From Tubulanus polymorphus (taxonomy: Eukaryota > Nemertea > Palaeonemertea > Tubulaniformes > Tubulanidae): a stretch of 64,000 bases of DNA. Shown one piece after another: positions 44,022-52,076 of this stretch. A program made the translations under genes and the position numbers. The notes under the pieces are model-generated. The model searched no databases. It worked only from the letters and a program-made list of their open reading frames with translations, and had not been told where the DNA came from. The DNA is taken from contig NC_134026.1 of NCBI RefSeq assembly GCF_964204645.1, positions 11,556,450-11,620,449 on the forward strand, written 5' to 3'. How positions within the stretch are numbered: position 1 is the first letter of the stretch; every line of letters starts with the position of its first letter.

Positions 44022-44400
44022 AAATTTATAAAATAACTATTTGTATACCTATGTATTAGATACCCCAATACATGATACCCTATTAGATACCCTAATACCT
44101 GATACCCTATTAGATACCTTAAATACTTAAAACCCCCTTTTTTAAAATAAATATTTTTTATACAATTTTCAACCAATTTATTTTTATTTTATCAACTAAT
44201 ATATGAATAAGTTTGAAATAATAAAGGTTATTTATTATTACTGAGGTTTCAATTTCCATATGAATATCAGTTTATAAAATAAGATATTTTATGTATTTGA
44301 TTGTATTAGATATGTATTAGATATGTATTAGATACCTTAAATACTTAAAACCCCCTTTTTTATTTACTATTATTTTATACAATTTTCAACCAATATTATT
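43993..44400. repeat. Imperfect tandem duplication at the convergence point
   Basis: The last codons of the ATPase (ttattactgagattacaatt) and the following 200 bp recur from 44230 (ttattactgaggtttcaatt). Each copy ends with 'gataccttaaatacttaaaa' and C5T6-7. A 14-bp 'gataccctatta' type repeat is expanded in copy 1 (44070-44120). This is the boundary between the plus- and minus-strand gene blocks, so the C5T7 runs may serve transcription ends; that role is inference. Confidence 0.7.
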
Positions 44401-44425
44401 ATTTGTGTTAAATATAATTAATATT

Positions 44426-45274
44426 TCAATCACTTTCACTATCAGACCCTAACAATTTATTCAAATTCTCTACCGTATCATCGTCAATAGTTGTTTTATT
44501 TTTATACTTTTTCATCCTTTCTACCGCATCATCAATAGTTTCTTCTTTATGTTTCATAGAATGTTTATTATCAATATCTGTAACTATATCACCATGTGGG
44601 TGCCGTATGGCACCATTTTCATTATTATCTTTATTAGTGTTTGCTCCTAATATTTCATTTACAGTGTTTGGTTTTAATATTTCATTAGCATAGGTTAGAT
44701 CTAATTCATCTTTATTAGGTGTTGCTAATAATAAATCTTCATATATTTTTTCACCATTTACTTTTTGATTTGAAACAAACTTTGTAACCTATCTAAATGG
44801 GTGTTCTATAAATTCTTTTAAACCAACACGTTCTATAACATTATTTATATGTACCCTTGTATTCATATGTTTATTCCAATTTGATGTAGCGTTTGAAAAT
44901 TCACTTTTACAATATCCACAATAATTTCTATTTTCACTAACATTTAATATTATTTCATTATTAGATGTAGAAGGTATTACATTATTAGATGTAGAAGGTA
45001 TTACATTATTAGATGTAGAAGGTATTACATTATTAGATGTAGAAGGTATTGCGTTATTAGATGTAGAAGGTATTACATTATTATCAATTACATTACTTAA
45101 ATTATCAACAACACCACTTTTATTATTATCGATTTCTATTAGTTTAGTTTTATAAATTTTGAAAATAGGATCAAATATCAAAGCTATATTACAAGGTATT
45201 ACATAATATAAACCATCATTATTTTCATGTGTATCGATGTACGGAATATGTTTATATACTTTACCTCCTTCCAT
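44426..45274 (-). pseudogene. C2H2 zinc-finger protein with one in-frame TAG
   Basis: The upstream frame (45274-44789) starts MEGGKVYKHIPYIDTHEN and carries five copies of an 8-residue repeat NNVIPSTS (24-bp tandem repeat, 44950-45075; one copy reads NNAIPSTS). A zinc finger C-G-Y-C ... H-M-N-T-R-V-H follows. A TAG (44789) interrupts; the same frame then runs 120 codons further: KFVSNQKVNGEKIYEDLLL, NEILKPNTVNEILGA, the palindrome-encoded NGAIRHPHGDI, and an acidic end NLNKLLGSDSESD at TGA 44426. 283 codons in all. Family not recognised; its place beside the capsid-like gene suggests a minor virion or regulatory protein. Confidence 0.6.
44586..44617 (-). repeat. 32-bp palindromic element, copy B
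   Basis: Minus strand AATGGTGCCATACGGCACCC followed by ACATGGTGATAT; differs from copies A and C at two or three positions. It encodes N-G-A-I-R-H-P-H-G-D-I in the frame of the zinc-finger gene, beyond the TAG. Boundaries are the same as copies A and C. Confidence 0.85.
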
Positions 45275-45306
45275 TTATTATATAAATTTTTATTAAAGTT
45301 AAAATT

Positions 45307-46554
45307 TTAATACATAACACTATTTAATTGAGAATTTACAATATTTAATTGCGCGTCAGATATAATATAAATGTGCATTTTAAGATTTTTGATTCCTTTA
45401 TTCTTTGTCATGAATAATTGTATTCCATCTTTAGTGTTCTGTAATTTTTTTCCAGAACCATGTAATGAATTATCCTCTGTTGTTCTAAAATCTAACCATA
45501 ATGCATATTTATTACCGGTATAATAATCAATTTGATTAATATTACAATTTTCAGATGATTTCACATTTTCATTCATAAAATGTTTTCTAATTTCTGGCCA
45601 TTGATTAATCATTCTCATTCCTTGACAAAATATTTTATTTGCTATTCCTTCGATAGTTATTTCTACTTTTGTTATTTCAGGATTATAATGATTATCAACA
45701 TTTATTGCACCATTAGTATATGTTGCAATGGTAAAAAATATTAATACACCTTTAATAGATCTTCTTGGGAAGTTAATATTCTCATTAATAATTTCATCAT
45801 TTGCATTAATAGTTACGGTTTTAAATTTATCAATGTAATCATATAATAATGAAAATCCTTGATTGTATTGAGTTTGAATTATACTTGAAATATTTTCATC
45901 AGTTACTGTATCATATTCTAAACATATATTCGATAATTTATAACCCATATCTTTAACAACGCTAGATAATACAATTTCATTTACAGGAGCAAATGTTATT
46001 TCGAATATAACATCTTCTTGAATTGCGTATTTATATAAAGGTGCATTATTATTTATCAATTCAAAGTCTAATGGAATTTTATATTTGCTTCCATATATAC
46101 TTTTTATCAATTTATCTACAGCATTAGTTAATATTGCATTATGTGCTTCTGATCTTAATTTATTTTGGTTTTCTGATTGGATTCCTTGAAATATCATATT
46201 ATTTCTGTTTTCTCTAGTTAACCATAAATCTTTATAATGCGTAAATAAATTATAATCATCTAATGAGAAAACTGTTTCGGGACCAATCTTTATTGTTAAC
46301 TTTTTAATCAAATATCTCCCAACATTATCAACAACATAATTATTATTATTACCGATTACTTTTATATCGGCTGATAAATAAATACTATTTGGAACATAAA
46401 AAGTATTTTGTGTCAATCGAGGAATTCTAACATATAAAGTTTCATCGGGATTAATATTAGAAGGGTTATGAGTAATTATATGATGAGATCTTTCTGCTTT
46501 AATAGCATTAGATATTCTATAATTCTTAGAAGGATTGATATAACTCCCACTCAT
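45307..46554 (-). CDS. Capsid-like protein, probable major capsid protein
   Basis: 415 aa in one intact frame, the longest unbroken ORF of the minus block. Blocks I recognise from Polinton structural proteins: DETLYVRIPRLTQNTFYVPN, GRYLIKKLTIKIGPETV, NRNNMIFQGIQSENQNKLRS, KYKIPLDFELI, FEITFAPVNEIVLS, and a C-terminal LDFRTTEDNSLHGSGKKLQN. Beta-rich, without signal peptide or membrane segment. The length fits the lower range of double-jelly-roll capsid proteins, but the fold was not modelled; a penton-type protein is the alternative. Preceded by the T-tract motif. Confidence 0.6.
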   Translation of the reverse strand: MSGSYINPSKNYRISNAIKAERSHHIITHNPSNINPDETLYVRIPRLTQNTFYVPNSIYLSADIKVIGNNNNYVVDNVGRYLIKKLTIKIGPETVFSLDDYNLFTHYKDLWLTRENRNNMIFQGIQSENQNKLRSEAHNAILTNAVDKLIKSIYGSKYKIPLDFELINNNAPLYKYAIQEDVIFEITFAPVNEIVLSSVVKDMGYKLSNICLEYDTVTDENISSIIQTQYNQGFSLLYDYIDKFKTVTINANDEIINENINFPRRSIKGVLIFFTIATYTNGAINVDNHYNPEITKVEITIEGIANKIFCQGMRMINQWPEIRKHFMNENVKSSENCNINQIDYYTGNKYALWLDFRTTEDNSLHGSGKKLQNTKDGIQLFMTKNKGIKNLKMHIYIISDAQLNIVNSQLNSVMY

Positions 46555-46570
46555 TTATTTAACAAAAAAA
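46555..46570 (-). promoter_or_regulatory. T-tract start-proximal motif, capsid-like gene
   Basis: Minus strand: TTTTTTT-GTTAAATAA-ATG. T-run, 9 nt, ATG; the last bases form TAAATG-like TAAATAAATG. Confidence 0.6.
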
Positions 46571-46594
46571 TTGATTATTTATTTTTTATCATGT

Positions 46595-47170
46595 TTACTT
46601 GATATTTTTTGATATCATGTTTACTAGCCCAAAAATAATAGCACTTACAACTGTAATTAAAAATAAAATAATATGTTCAGCAGCAAAGTTAATAATGTTT
46701 CCTGCAGATTTCAATATAAAACCAACAATTGATGCAATAACTCCTGGCAATGCTGCAGCAGATTTTTTAGATAGTTCCCATAAATATTTTGCTAATTTCT
46801 TTAAACCATCTTTAACTTTATCTTGTATAGAATTATTATCATTCGGGGGTTTATCCGGTTTATTGGGAGTAGGAGTAGATTTCAAAGCATTTGATATTGC
46901 TAAACCAATTGTTGTAAATAACATAGTTACAGCTGTTAGAATTGAACGAATTGTTATTCCTTCTGATTTAAATAATAATCTTATTCTATCTTTCAATGAT
47001 ATTTTAGAATTTGGTTTAATCAACAAATCTTTAACAACAACTTTTAATCTATTAATATTATAATCATATGATTTTAATAATATATCTCTTTCACCTTTCA
47101 GTACTTCTAAATTATCTTTTAAATTATCAATTTCTTTTTCTAAACGTAATTTTTTTTGCCTATATTCCAT
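46595..47170 (-). pseudogene. Polinton structural protein: coiled coil, linker, membrane-active C-terminus
   Basis: 191 aa. Strongly helical N-terminus (EKEIDNLKDNLEVLKGERDI), ISLKDRIRLLFKSEGITIRS, a hydrophobic segment (ILTAVTMLFTTIGLAI), a Pro/Asn/Asp linker (NKPDKPPNDNN), a basic helix (GLKKLAKYLWELSKKS), then ALPGVIASIVGFILKSAG and a final transmembrane helix. The layout matches a common Polinton protein family. The reading is open upstream of the ATG (K-S-D-L-D-R-Q-V-I-D-E), running back to the end of the 288-aa frame, so the two ORFs are probably one gene split by a single base at about 47200. Confidence 0.6.
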
Positions 47171-47195
47171 TTCATCAATTACTTGACGATCAAGA

Positions 47196-48062
47196 TCAGA
47201 CTTGTTCCATTTCTTTATTCTTATCAGTTAATTCTTTTTCTAAATTTCTAATTTCAATATCTCTTATACTTTTATCATGCGCAATTTTATCAGATGCAAG
47301 TCTTATACTTTCAATTTCTCTAATTGCTTCAACAGAAAATATATTATTTAAATCTTCTAATTCTTGATCTGTTGCATCAAGTAATCCATTTGGTAAAAGT
47401 TTTTCGGTTTGAACTTCTCTTGAATTAGGTTTATTAGTTTTGGAAGTTATATTCTGTTCAGAAGTTGTTTCTGTTTCTAAATTATTTTTGATTGTTTCAA
47501 ATAATTCATTAATTCTTTGTTTAAATACTCTTTTATTTTGATTTATTTCTTCTTGTGTTACATCTTCTATTTCATTACTATTTCTTATTCTCTTAATTCT
47601 AGATGTGTCAAACTTAAGCAAAGTTGATTTTGCTATTATTTTTTCTTCTTTTTTATTAGAGATATTAATATAATAATCCGAATCATCTTTCAACCTATAA
47701 TAATATTCACCATCTAAAAATTTTAATTCTTTTACTAAAAGTCTGGCGCCTCTATAATTTATATTATATCCAGATTCTTCAAATACATGTTGGAACTTAT
47801 ATATAAATTCATAATTTTCTATATTTTCTCTTTCTAAATCTGGATTTAAATTTTCAATAGGTATTCTCGATCTAGTTCTTCTATCATGTTCATCTGTTGA
47901 TGGGGCTTTAGAACCACTATCTGCTAAATTAGAATTATACGCTGATTCATTACCATCATCATCAATATTATTATCAGCAGTCATATAATCATCATTGTTA
48001 GTATTGGCATCATCATTATTTCCCATGCCTTCCATTTCATAATCTTTTCCACCTTCTGCCAT
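47196..48062 (-). pseudogene. Acidic/coiled-coil Polinton protein, probably the N-terminal half of the 46595-47170 gene
   Basis: 288 aa. Acidic, Asn/Asp-rich N-terminus (residues 1-55), then NIENYEFIYKFQHVFEESG, RIKRIRNSNEIEDVTQEEI, NGLLDATDQELEDLNNIFSV, and a charged coiled coil to the end (KSIRDIEIRNLEKELTD). The frame stops at 47196 and the coiled coil continues in the next frame. An extra A in AAAGAAATGG near 47205 would account for this. The combined gene would be near 490 residues. T-tract motif upstream (48063-48077). Confidence 0.6.
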
Positions 48063-48077
48063 TTACATAATAAAAAA
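48063..48077 (-). promoter_or_regulatory. T-tract start-proximal motif
   Basis: Minus strand TTTTTT-ATTATGTAA-ATG: T6, 9 nt, ATG. Confidence 0.55.
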
Positions 48078-48340
48078 TTAAAATTTAAAATATAATATTC
48101 CTCCGATTACAATTCCTATACAAGTTAAAGCTAATTTAGCATTTTCATGGGATTTATTATCATCATTTAGTTCAATTATATCATGTTGAATATCACCGTG
48201 TGGGTGCCATATGGCACCATTATCAGTTCTAATATTTTCTGATGTATTGTAATCTTTTATTTTAGAATCATTATTTAATCTAATATTCTTAGTTTTAGTT
48301 TCTGTTGATTGAATATGTTTTTTATTTTTTCACCTTCCAT
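48078..48340 (-). pseudogene. Small membrane protein with the HPHGD peptide, frame broken
   Basis: ATG 48340 opens MEGEKIK, then the sense moves to another frame at the A6 tract near 48320 (one A too few). The second frame runs through an Asn/Lys-rich part, NGAIWHPHGDI, then a C-terminal transmembrane helix (LALTCIGIVIGGILYF) to TAA 48078. The N-terminus resembles the start of the zinc-finger gene (MEGGKVYKHI). About 87 residues. Function unknown. Confidence 0.5.
48190..48221 (-). repeat. 32-bp palindromic element, copy C
   Basis: Minus strand AATGGTGCCATATGGCACCC followed by ACACGGTGATAT. The 16-bp core GGTGCCATATGGCACC is a perfect palindrome. Encodes N-G-A-I-W-H-P-H-G-D-I. Confidence 0.87.
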
Positions 48341-48362
48341 TAATTTTGGAGCAGTAATCTTT

Positions 48363-49429
48363 TTATATCTTTTTATTTATATCATTTAATCCAAATGAAT
48401 TATTTATTGTTGCAGTTTTAATTAAATTATTATAACCAATTATGTTTCCCATCTTTAATACTAAATCATTAGAAATAATTAATAGATAAGGGCCTATACA
48501 ATAATTTAATCTAATATGTGATTTATCTAAATAATTTTGATATCTTACAATGTTTTCTGGAATCGATCTATTTTTATTATTATGAATGGAATCTTCAAAT
48601 AATACTTTAAATTGTTTCTGCGCATCGAATGAAGTGTTATCATTTCCAATTATTGGGGATCTTGTCTCAACTTGCGCACCTAAAATACAAATTAAATAAT
48701 GGATTGATTTATTCTTTGTATACCAGCTTTAGTAAAACCTTCACTATTTTCTAAAATGAAATTAACCCAACCATTATTGTTTTGTTGTTGTATATTATTA
48801 AAATATTTTGGTAATTCATTCCAATTTAGTGTTCTTATATCTGAATTTGTCATTATTTTTCCAAATTCTTTAGTATACAATATTCCTAATCCACCCATTG
48901 TTCCAATTTTTGCTCTAAAATCTTTATTTGAATTAATATTAAATTCATTACATATTTTATAAAACTTAGAAAAATTAATATTATTATTCAATTCTTTAAA
49001 ATATTTTGAACCTGGTAAAGGACATTCTAATTCATCTAATATTTATTTTATTTGAAAATATGTATGAAATCTAAAAAGTGATAACATCAATGGTAAACTT
49101 GGTTTGTTTAAATGATCATTCCAACTAATTCCGCATCCTGTTGTTGCGCAACAAACAGCAAAATTTAATTGGTTCTGCCAATACTTCATATTAGATTTTA
49201 ATAACCATTGTTTTGCCTCATTTAAATTTTTAAAATTAATTGTTTACACATGAAATATATTTTCCATCTTTACATGAAAATTATTACTTTCAGTAACATA
49301 AATATATAAATCAATTAATGAATCTAAAACTTCATTTCTATATGTTATATCTTTATTAAAATCTATTGCTGGAATATTATATTTAATTGATTTATTATAT
49401 TGGAAAGCTTTTGGAAAACTATCTGCCAT
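48363..49429 (-). pseudogene. Conserved Polinton structural protein, two stops and one frame break
   Basis: Begins MADSFPKAFQYNKSIKYNIP and YRNEVLDSLIDLYIYVTES. After TAA 49244 the same frame continues AKQWLLKSNMKYWQNQLNFA and CCATTGCGISWNDH. After TAA 49043 it gives LDELECPLPGSKYF, DFRAKIGTMGGLGILY, FILENSEGFTKAGI. A one-base break near 48690 then leads to GAQVETRSPIIGN, SFDAQKQFKVLFEDSI and the end at 48363. All blocks match one well-known ~350-aa Polinton protein (presumed virion component; name uncertain). Four lesions make this copy dead as read. Confidence 0.75.
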
Positions 49430-49445
49430 TTATATAATTAAAAAA
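49430..49445 (-). promoter_or_regulatory. T-tract start-proximal motif
   Basis: Minus strand TTTTTT-AATTATATAA-ATG: T6, 10 nt, ATG. Confidence 0.55.
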
Positions 49446-49880
49446 TTAATAATTTATTAATTCTTTTAATAATTTATCTTGTTCTTCAACTGTTATATGA
49501 CCATTTAAACTTATTATATAATCTAGTGTATTCTTTAATTTATTAATTTCTTTTTTATTAGTTTTAATTTTTTCTTTATTACTTTTTATATTTAATTTTG
49601 AACTTATACCAGTTAAAACACTTGAACTTAATCTTAATACACCAATTGATATAGCTAAAGGTGTTAATGGACTGAATATTGCTAGAAATGTTATTACAGA
49701 ACTAATTGTAACTGAACCACTTATAATCAAATAATATATAATTTGACATTTTAAATATTTTTTCTTTTTTATCTTTAAGTCACTTTCAAATTCTAATATT
49801 TGTTTTTCTAAATATATTTTTAATTTAGTTTTATTTATATCATGAGGAATAATATCAATATTAACAACTTTATCATCCAT
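49446..49880 (-). CDS. Polinton membrane protein, 144 aa
   Basis: Intact frame. A charged N-terminal helix (KLKIYLEKQILEFESDLKIK) leads into two hydrophobic segments (CQIIYYLIISGSVTISSVI and FLAIFSPLTPLAISIGVLRL), then SSVLTGISSKLNIKSNKEKI, a basic helix and SLNGHITVEEQDKLL. Small double-hairpin membrane proteins of this layout accompany the structural genes in Polintons. Function unknown. Starts at ATG after the clearest T-tract motif (T9). Confidence 0.65.
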   Translation of the reverse strand: MDDKVVNIDIIPHDINKTKLKIYLEKQILEFESDLKIKKKKYLKCQIIYYLIISGSVTISSVITFLAIFSPLTPLAISIGVLRLSSSVLTGISSKLNIKSNKEKIKTNKKEINKLKNTLDYIISLNGHITVEEQDKLLKELINY

Positions 49881-49898
49881 TTATTTAGCAAAAAAAAA
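49881..49898 (-). promoter_or_regulatory. T-tract start-proximal motif
   Basis: Minus strand T9-GCTAAATAA-ATG. Strongest example of the class. Confidence 0.65.
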
Positions 49899-50324
49899 TT
49901 ACTGATTAGTAAACTTATAAGCAACAAATATAACAATAACAGTTCCGCCTAAAATCCATATCATTTCATATTTCTTCTGTTCATTACTTGGGGTATAATA
50001 ATCTGATAATTAAGGTTTGTATAGATGTAATTTTTCTTTATTTGTTACTGCGTTATATAAACTCATTGCATCATCAACTGATTGAAAATCTCTATGTGAA
50101 ATCTTCTGATCAAATAATTCCTTGTTAATATAATCCATATAGTTTTGTCGTTTTTCTATATATTCTTCCGCTGCTTTATTGTATTTCTCTAACGCTAAGT
50201 TATGTCTTTTTTGTTCTGTTAATGATCCATTTTTATCAATATGCTTAAATAAATATCCACCACCAGTAAATGCTAAAGCGTTAACAATTGCCGATCCTAT
50301 GATAGTTATAACTGCAGAAGCCAT
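49899..50324 (-). pseudogene. Small Polinton membrane protein with one in-frame TAA
   Basis: 142 codons. Begins MASAVITIIGSAIVNALAFT (hydrophobic, signal-anchor-like), a helical middle (EQKRHNLALEKYNKAAEEYI), DFQSVDDAMSLYNAVTN, then TAA at 50010. The same frame continues with DYYTPSNEQKKYEMIWILGG and a final membrane helix to TAA 49899. The arrangement matches a known ~145-aa Polinton protein. Without read-through only the first 104 residues are made, losing the C-terminal anchor. Confidence 0.7.
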
Positions 50325-50337
50325 TTATTTAGTAAAA
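50325..50337 (-). promoter_or_regulatory. T-tract start-proximal motif
   Basis: Minus strand TTTT-ACTAAATAA-ATG (shorter T-run, same 9-nt spacing). Confidence 0.5.
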
Positions 50338-50372
50338 TATATTTTTGTTTTTCCAAATAATCAATAGTTAAA

Positions 50373-50546
50373 TTAGATTAAAGTAACTGCTAATGTTAAT
50401 TTTAAAATATCATTTATATCAAATCTATCAACATTAACACTTCCCATTTTGAATACTTCTTTAAATACCATTGAATAACCAACAGTTCCAACTGATAGTA
50501 ATGCGCCATTATATAATCCAGTTATTATCCACTTATTATCACTCAT
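50373..50546 (-). CDS. 57-aa Polinton membrane protein
   Basis: MSDNKWIITGLYNGALLSVG, TVGYSMVFKEVFKMGSVNVD, ending DILKLTLAVTLI. One or two weak hydrophobic helices. It matches the small 'G..YS...VFKM..V...FD.ND..KL' protein common in Polintons. Its start codon overlaps the end of the 119-aa gene by 4 nt (ATGA). Confidence 0.6.
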   Translation of the reverse strand: MSDNKWIITGLYNGALLSVGTVGYSMVFKEVFKMGSVNVDRFDINDILKLTLAVTLI

Positions 50547-50902
50547 TTATTTATCAAAAAATTACTATCTTCAAAATATTTAGTTATCTTATTTATGATT
50601 AATTCAACATTTATTTCATTACTAGTTTCATTTGTATATATTTCAATTATTATTTTTTTAATATCATCGATGATAAAATCTTCATCTAATTCATAAAATC
50701 TTAAAGATTCTCTAATTAAATTAGTAATCTTTTCTACATTTAAAGTTTCTTTATCTATTGTTGTTTCAAACTCAAATGTTGTTTCATTTGAAAATGCAAT
50801 ATTTTTAATATGTGTTATTACATCATTAACGTTAAATTTCATTTCTTTCTCACGTTTAAAATCAAATCCAAAACATATACTCGGTCCAACAGTTATATTC
50901 AT
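50543..50902 (-). CDS. Uncharacterised Polinton protein, 119 aa
   Basis: Intact frame MNITVGPSICFGFDFKREKE, helical and acidic in the second half (LNVEKITNLIRESLRFYELD, DIKKIIIEIYTNET). No membrane segment, no family recognised. Overlaps the 57-aa gene start by 4 nt. Confidence 0.6.
   Translation of the reverse strand: MNITVGPSICFGFDFKREKEMKFNVNDVITHIKNIAFSNETTFEFETTIDKETLNVEKITNLIRESLRFYELDEDFIIDDIKKIIIEIYTNETSNEINVELIINKITKYFEDSNFLINK
50547..50561 (-). promoter_or_regulatory. T-tract start-proximal motif inside the 119-aa gene end
   Basis: Minus strand TTTTTT-GATAAATAA-ATG. The motif lies within the last codons of the upstream gene, so the 57-aa gene has its own signal despite the overlap. 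Confidence 0.6.
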
Positions 50903-50918
50903 TTATATAGTGAAAAAA
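50903..50918 (-). promoter_or_regulatory. T-tract start-proximal motif
   Basis: Minus strand TTTTTT-CACTATATAA-ATG: T6, 10 nt, ATG. Confidence 0.55.
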
Positions 50919-51676
50919 TTACTCTTTACATCTTATAACTAATTCATATATCACAGGAAAGTTATTTAAATCTATTAAATAACCATTATGATTTCTTATT
51001 TCTAATTTAAAATTATTAAAATGTGGAATACAAGGTTGAAATCACATTCAGCTAAATTATAATTTATTTGAGTTCCAAATTGTTTAACATTTTTTAGCGG
51101 TAAAATATTTAGTATACTAGAACTACAAATTGTTTCTTTAGTTGCTTCGAAAGTTTTTGTAGGCTCGATTAAATTGCAATAAATATAAAAGTGTGTAAAA
51201 GGTATTATATTTGAATTACCATCTACGTTTCCTGTAACAGTATCTGGTACAATTCCTAACAGTTTAGCTATAGGTTTTTTTACCATAAATGCATGTTGAC
51301 TTACATCATATACCTTTATTTTAATTTTATTTGTGCTATCACTTTTTATAAATCTAATTAAAAATTTATCATCTCTTCTAATTTTCAACCGTGCTCTACG
51401 ATTAATTTCTTGAGCTAATGTTTCTAAATTATATAATCCTGGTTTTAAAATTAGATGAAACCATTTATCTACATTTCTAATATGAATTAAAACAGTATTA
51501 TCTTCAATAGTTTTATCCGATATATTATAAAAAGAATTACATAAACTTACATTTACTAATTTTAAATCAACACAATTCTTAAATTCTCTATCTAATTGTA
51601 CTAGTAAATTATGTGATTTATAATTTGTAAGTTTTCTAGAATCAACAAATATTCTGTATTATTTTAATTCTACCAT
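50919..51676 (-). pseudogene. Polinton structural protein (possible minor capsid), early stop and late frame break
   Basis: ATG 51676 reads M-V-E-L-K then TAA (51659). The same frame continues YRIFVDSRKLTNYKSHNLLV, DLKLVNVSLCNSFYN, GLYNLETLAQEINRRAR, and MKIRRDDKFLIRFIKSDSTN (the 128-aa frame 51388-51002), IAKLLGIVPDTV, FTHFYIYCNLIEP. Near 51040 the sense shifts to another frame ending FKLEIRNHNGYLIDL and VIYELVIRC. Beta-rich, about 250 residues; by position and pattern it may be the single-jelly-roll penton-like protein, but that is inference. Confidence 0.55.
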
Positions 51677-51692
51677 TTATTTTACATATTTT
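51677..51692 (-). promoter_or_regulatory. A-tract start-proximal motif
   Basis: Minus strand AAAATATGTAAAATAA-ATG, similar to 38980 and 52048. Confidence 0.5.
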
Positions 51693-51693
51693 C

Positions 51694-52047
51694 TTATTCG
51701 AAATCTATTTCATGGTGCCCTTTTTCATTCTTACCTTTGTATACGAAATAGAAATCACCAGAACATAATTCTTCTAGATCTTCACTTGATAATCTATGAA
51801 ATCTATCCGGTAAATATGTTCTGAATTTATGTGTATTTCCTTTTAATCCTTCATATTCTAAGTGTATAACTAATTTATCTCCATATTTGTTAGTAACTGT
51901 ATCAATATTTGTAATTAGATATTTCTTATAGATTATTAATTCTTTTAACTTCTTAAATTTATAATCTACTGATTTGACATTTGAAGTATCTTTTATTCTA
52001 TCTAGAAATAATTTGTTGTTCTCACTGTGTGCTTGTTTACTCTCCAT
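51694..52047 (-). CDS. Polinton small protein, possible OB-fold DNA-binding protein
   Basis: 117 aa, intact. LKELIIYKKYLITNIDTVTN, KYGDKLVIHLEYEG, THKFRTYLPDRFHRLSSEDL, FYFVYKGKNEKGHHEIDFE. The order (helix-poor, 'Y.I....T.YG..L...L', then 'YLP.RF..L..ED') resembles small proteins next to POLB in other Polintons that look OB-fold-like; an ssDNA-binding role is a guess. Located just downstream of POLB. Confidence 0.55.
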   Translation of the reverse strand: MESKQAHSENNKLFLDRIKDTSNVKSVDYKFKKLKELIIYKKYLITNIDTVTNKYGDKLVIHLEYEGLKGNTHKFRTYLPDRFHRLSSEDLEELCSGDFYFVYKGKNEKGHHEIDFE

Positions 52048-52065
52048 TTATAATACATATTTTTA
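52048..52065 (-). promoter_or_regulatory. A-tract start-proximal motif
   Basis: Minus strand AAAAATATGTATTATAA-ATG, nearly the same as before the HNH gene (AAAAAAATATGTATAATAA). Confidence 0.5.
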
Positions 52066-52076
52066 TTAAAATTTGA

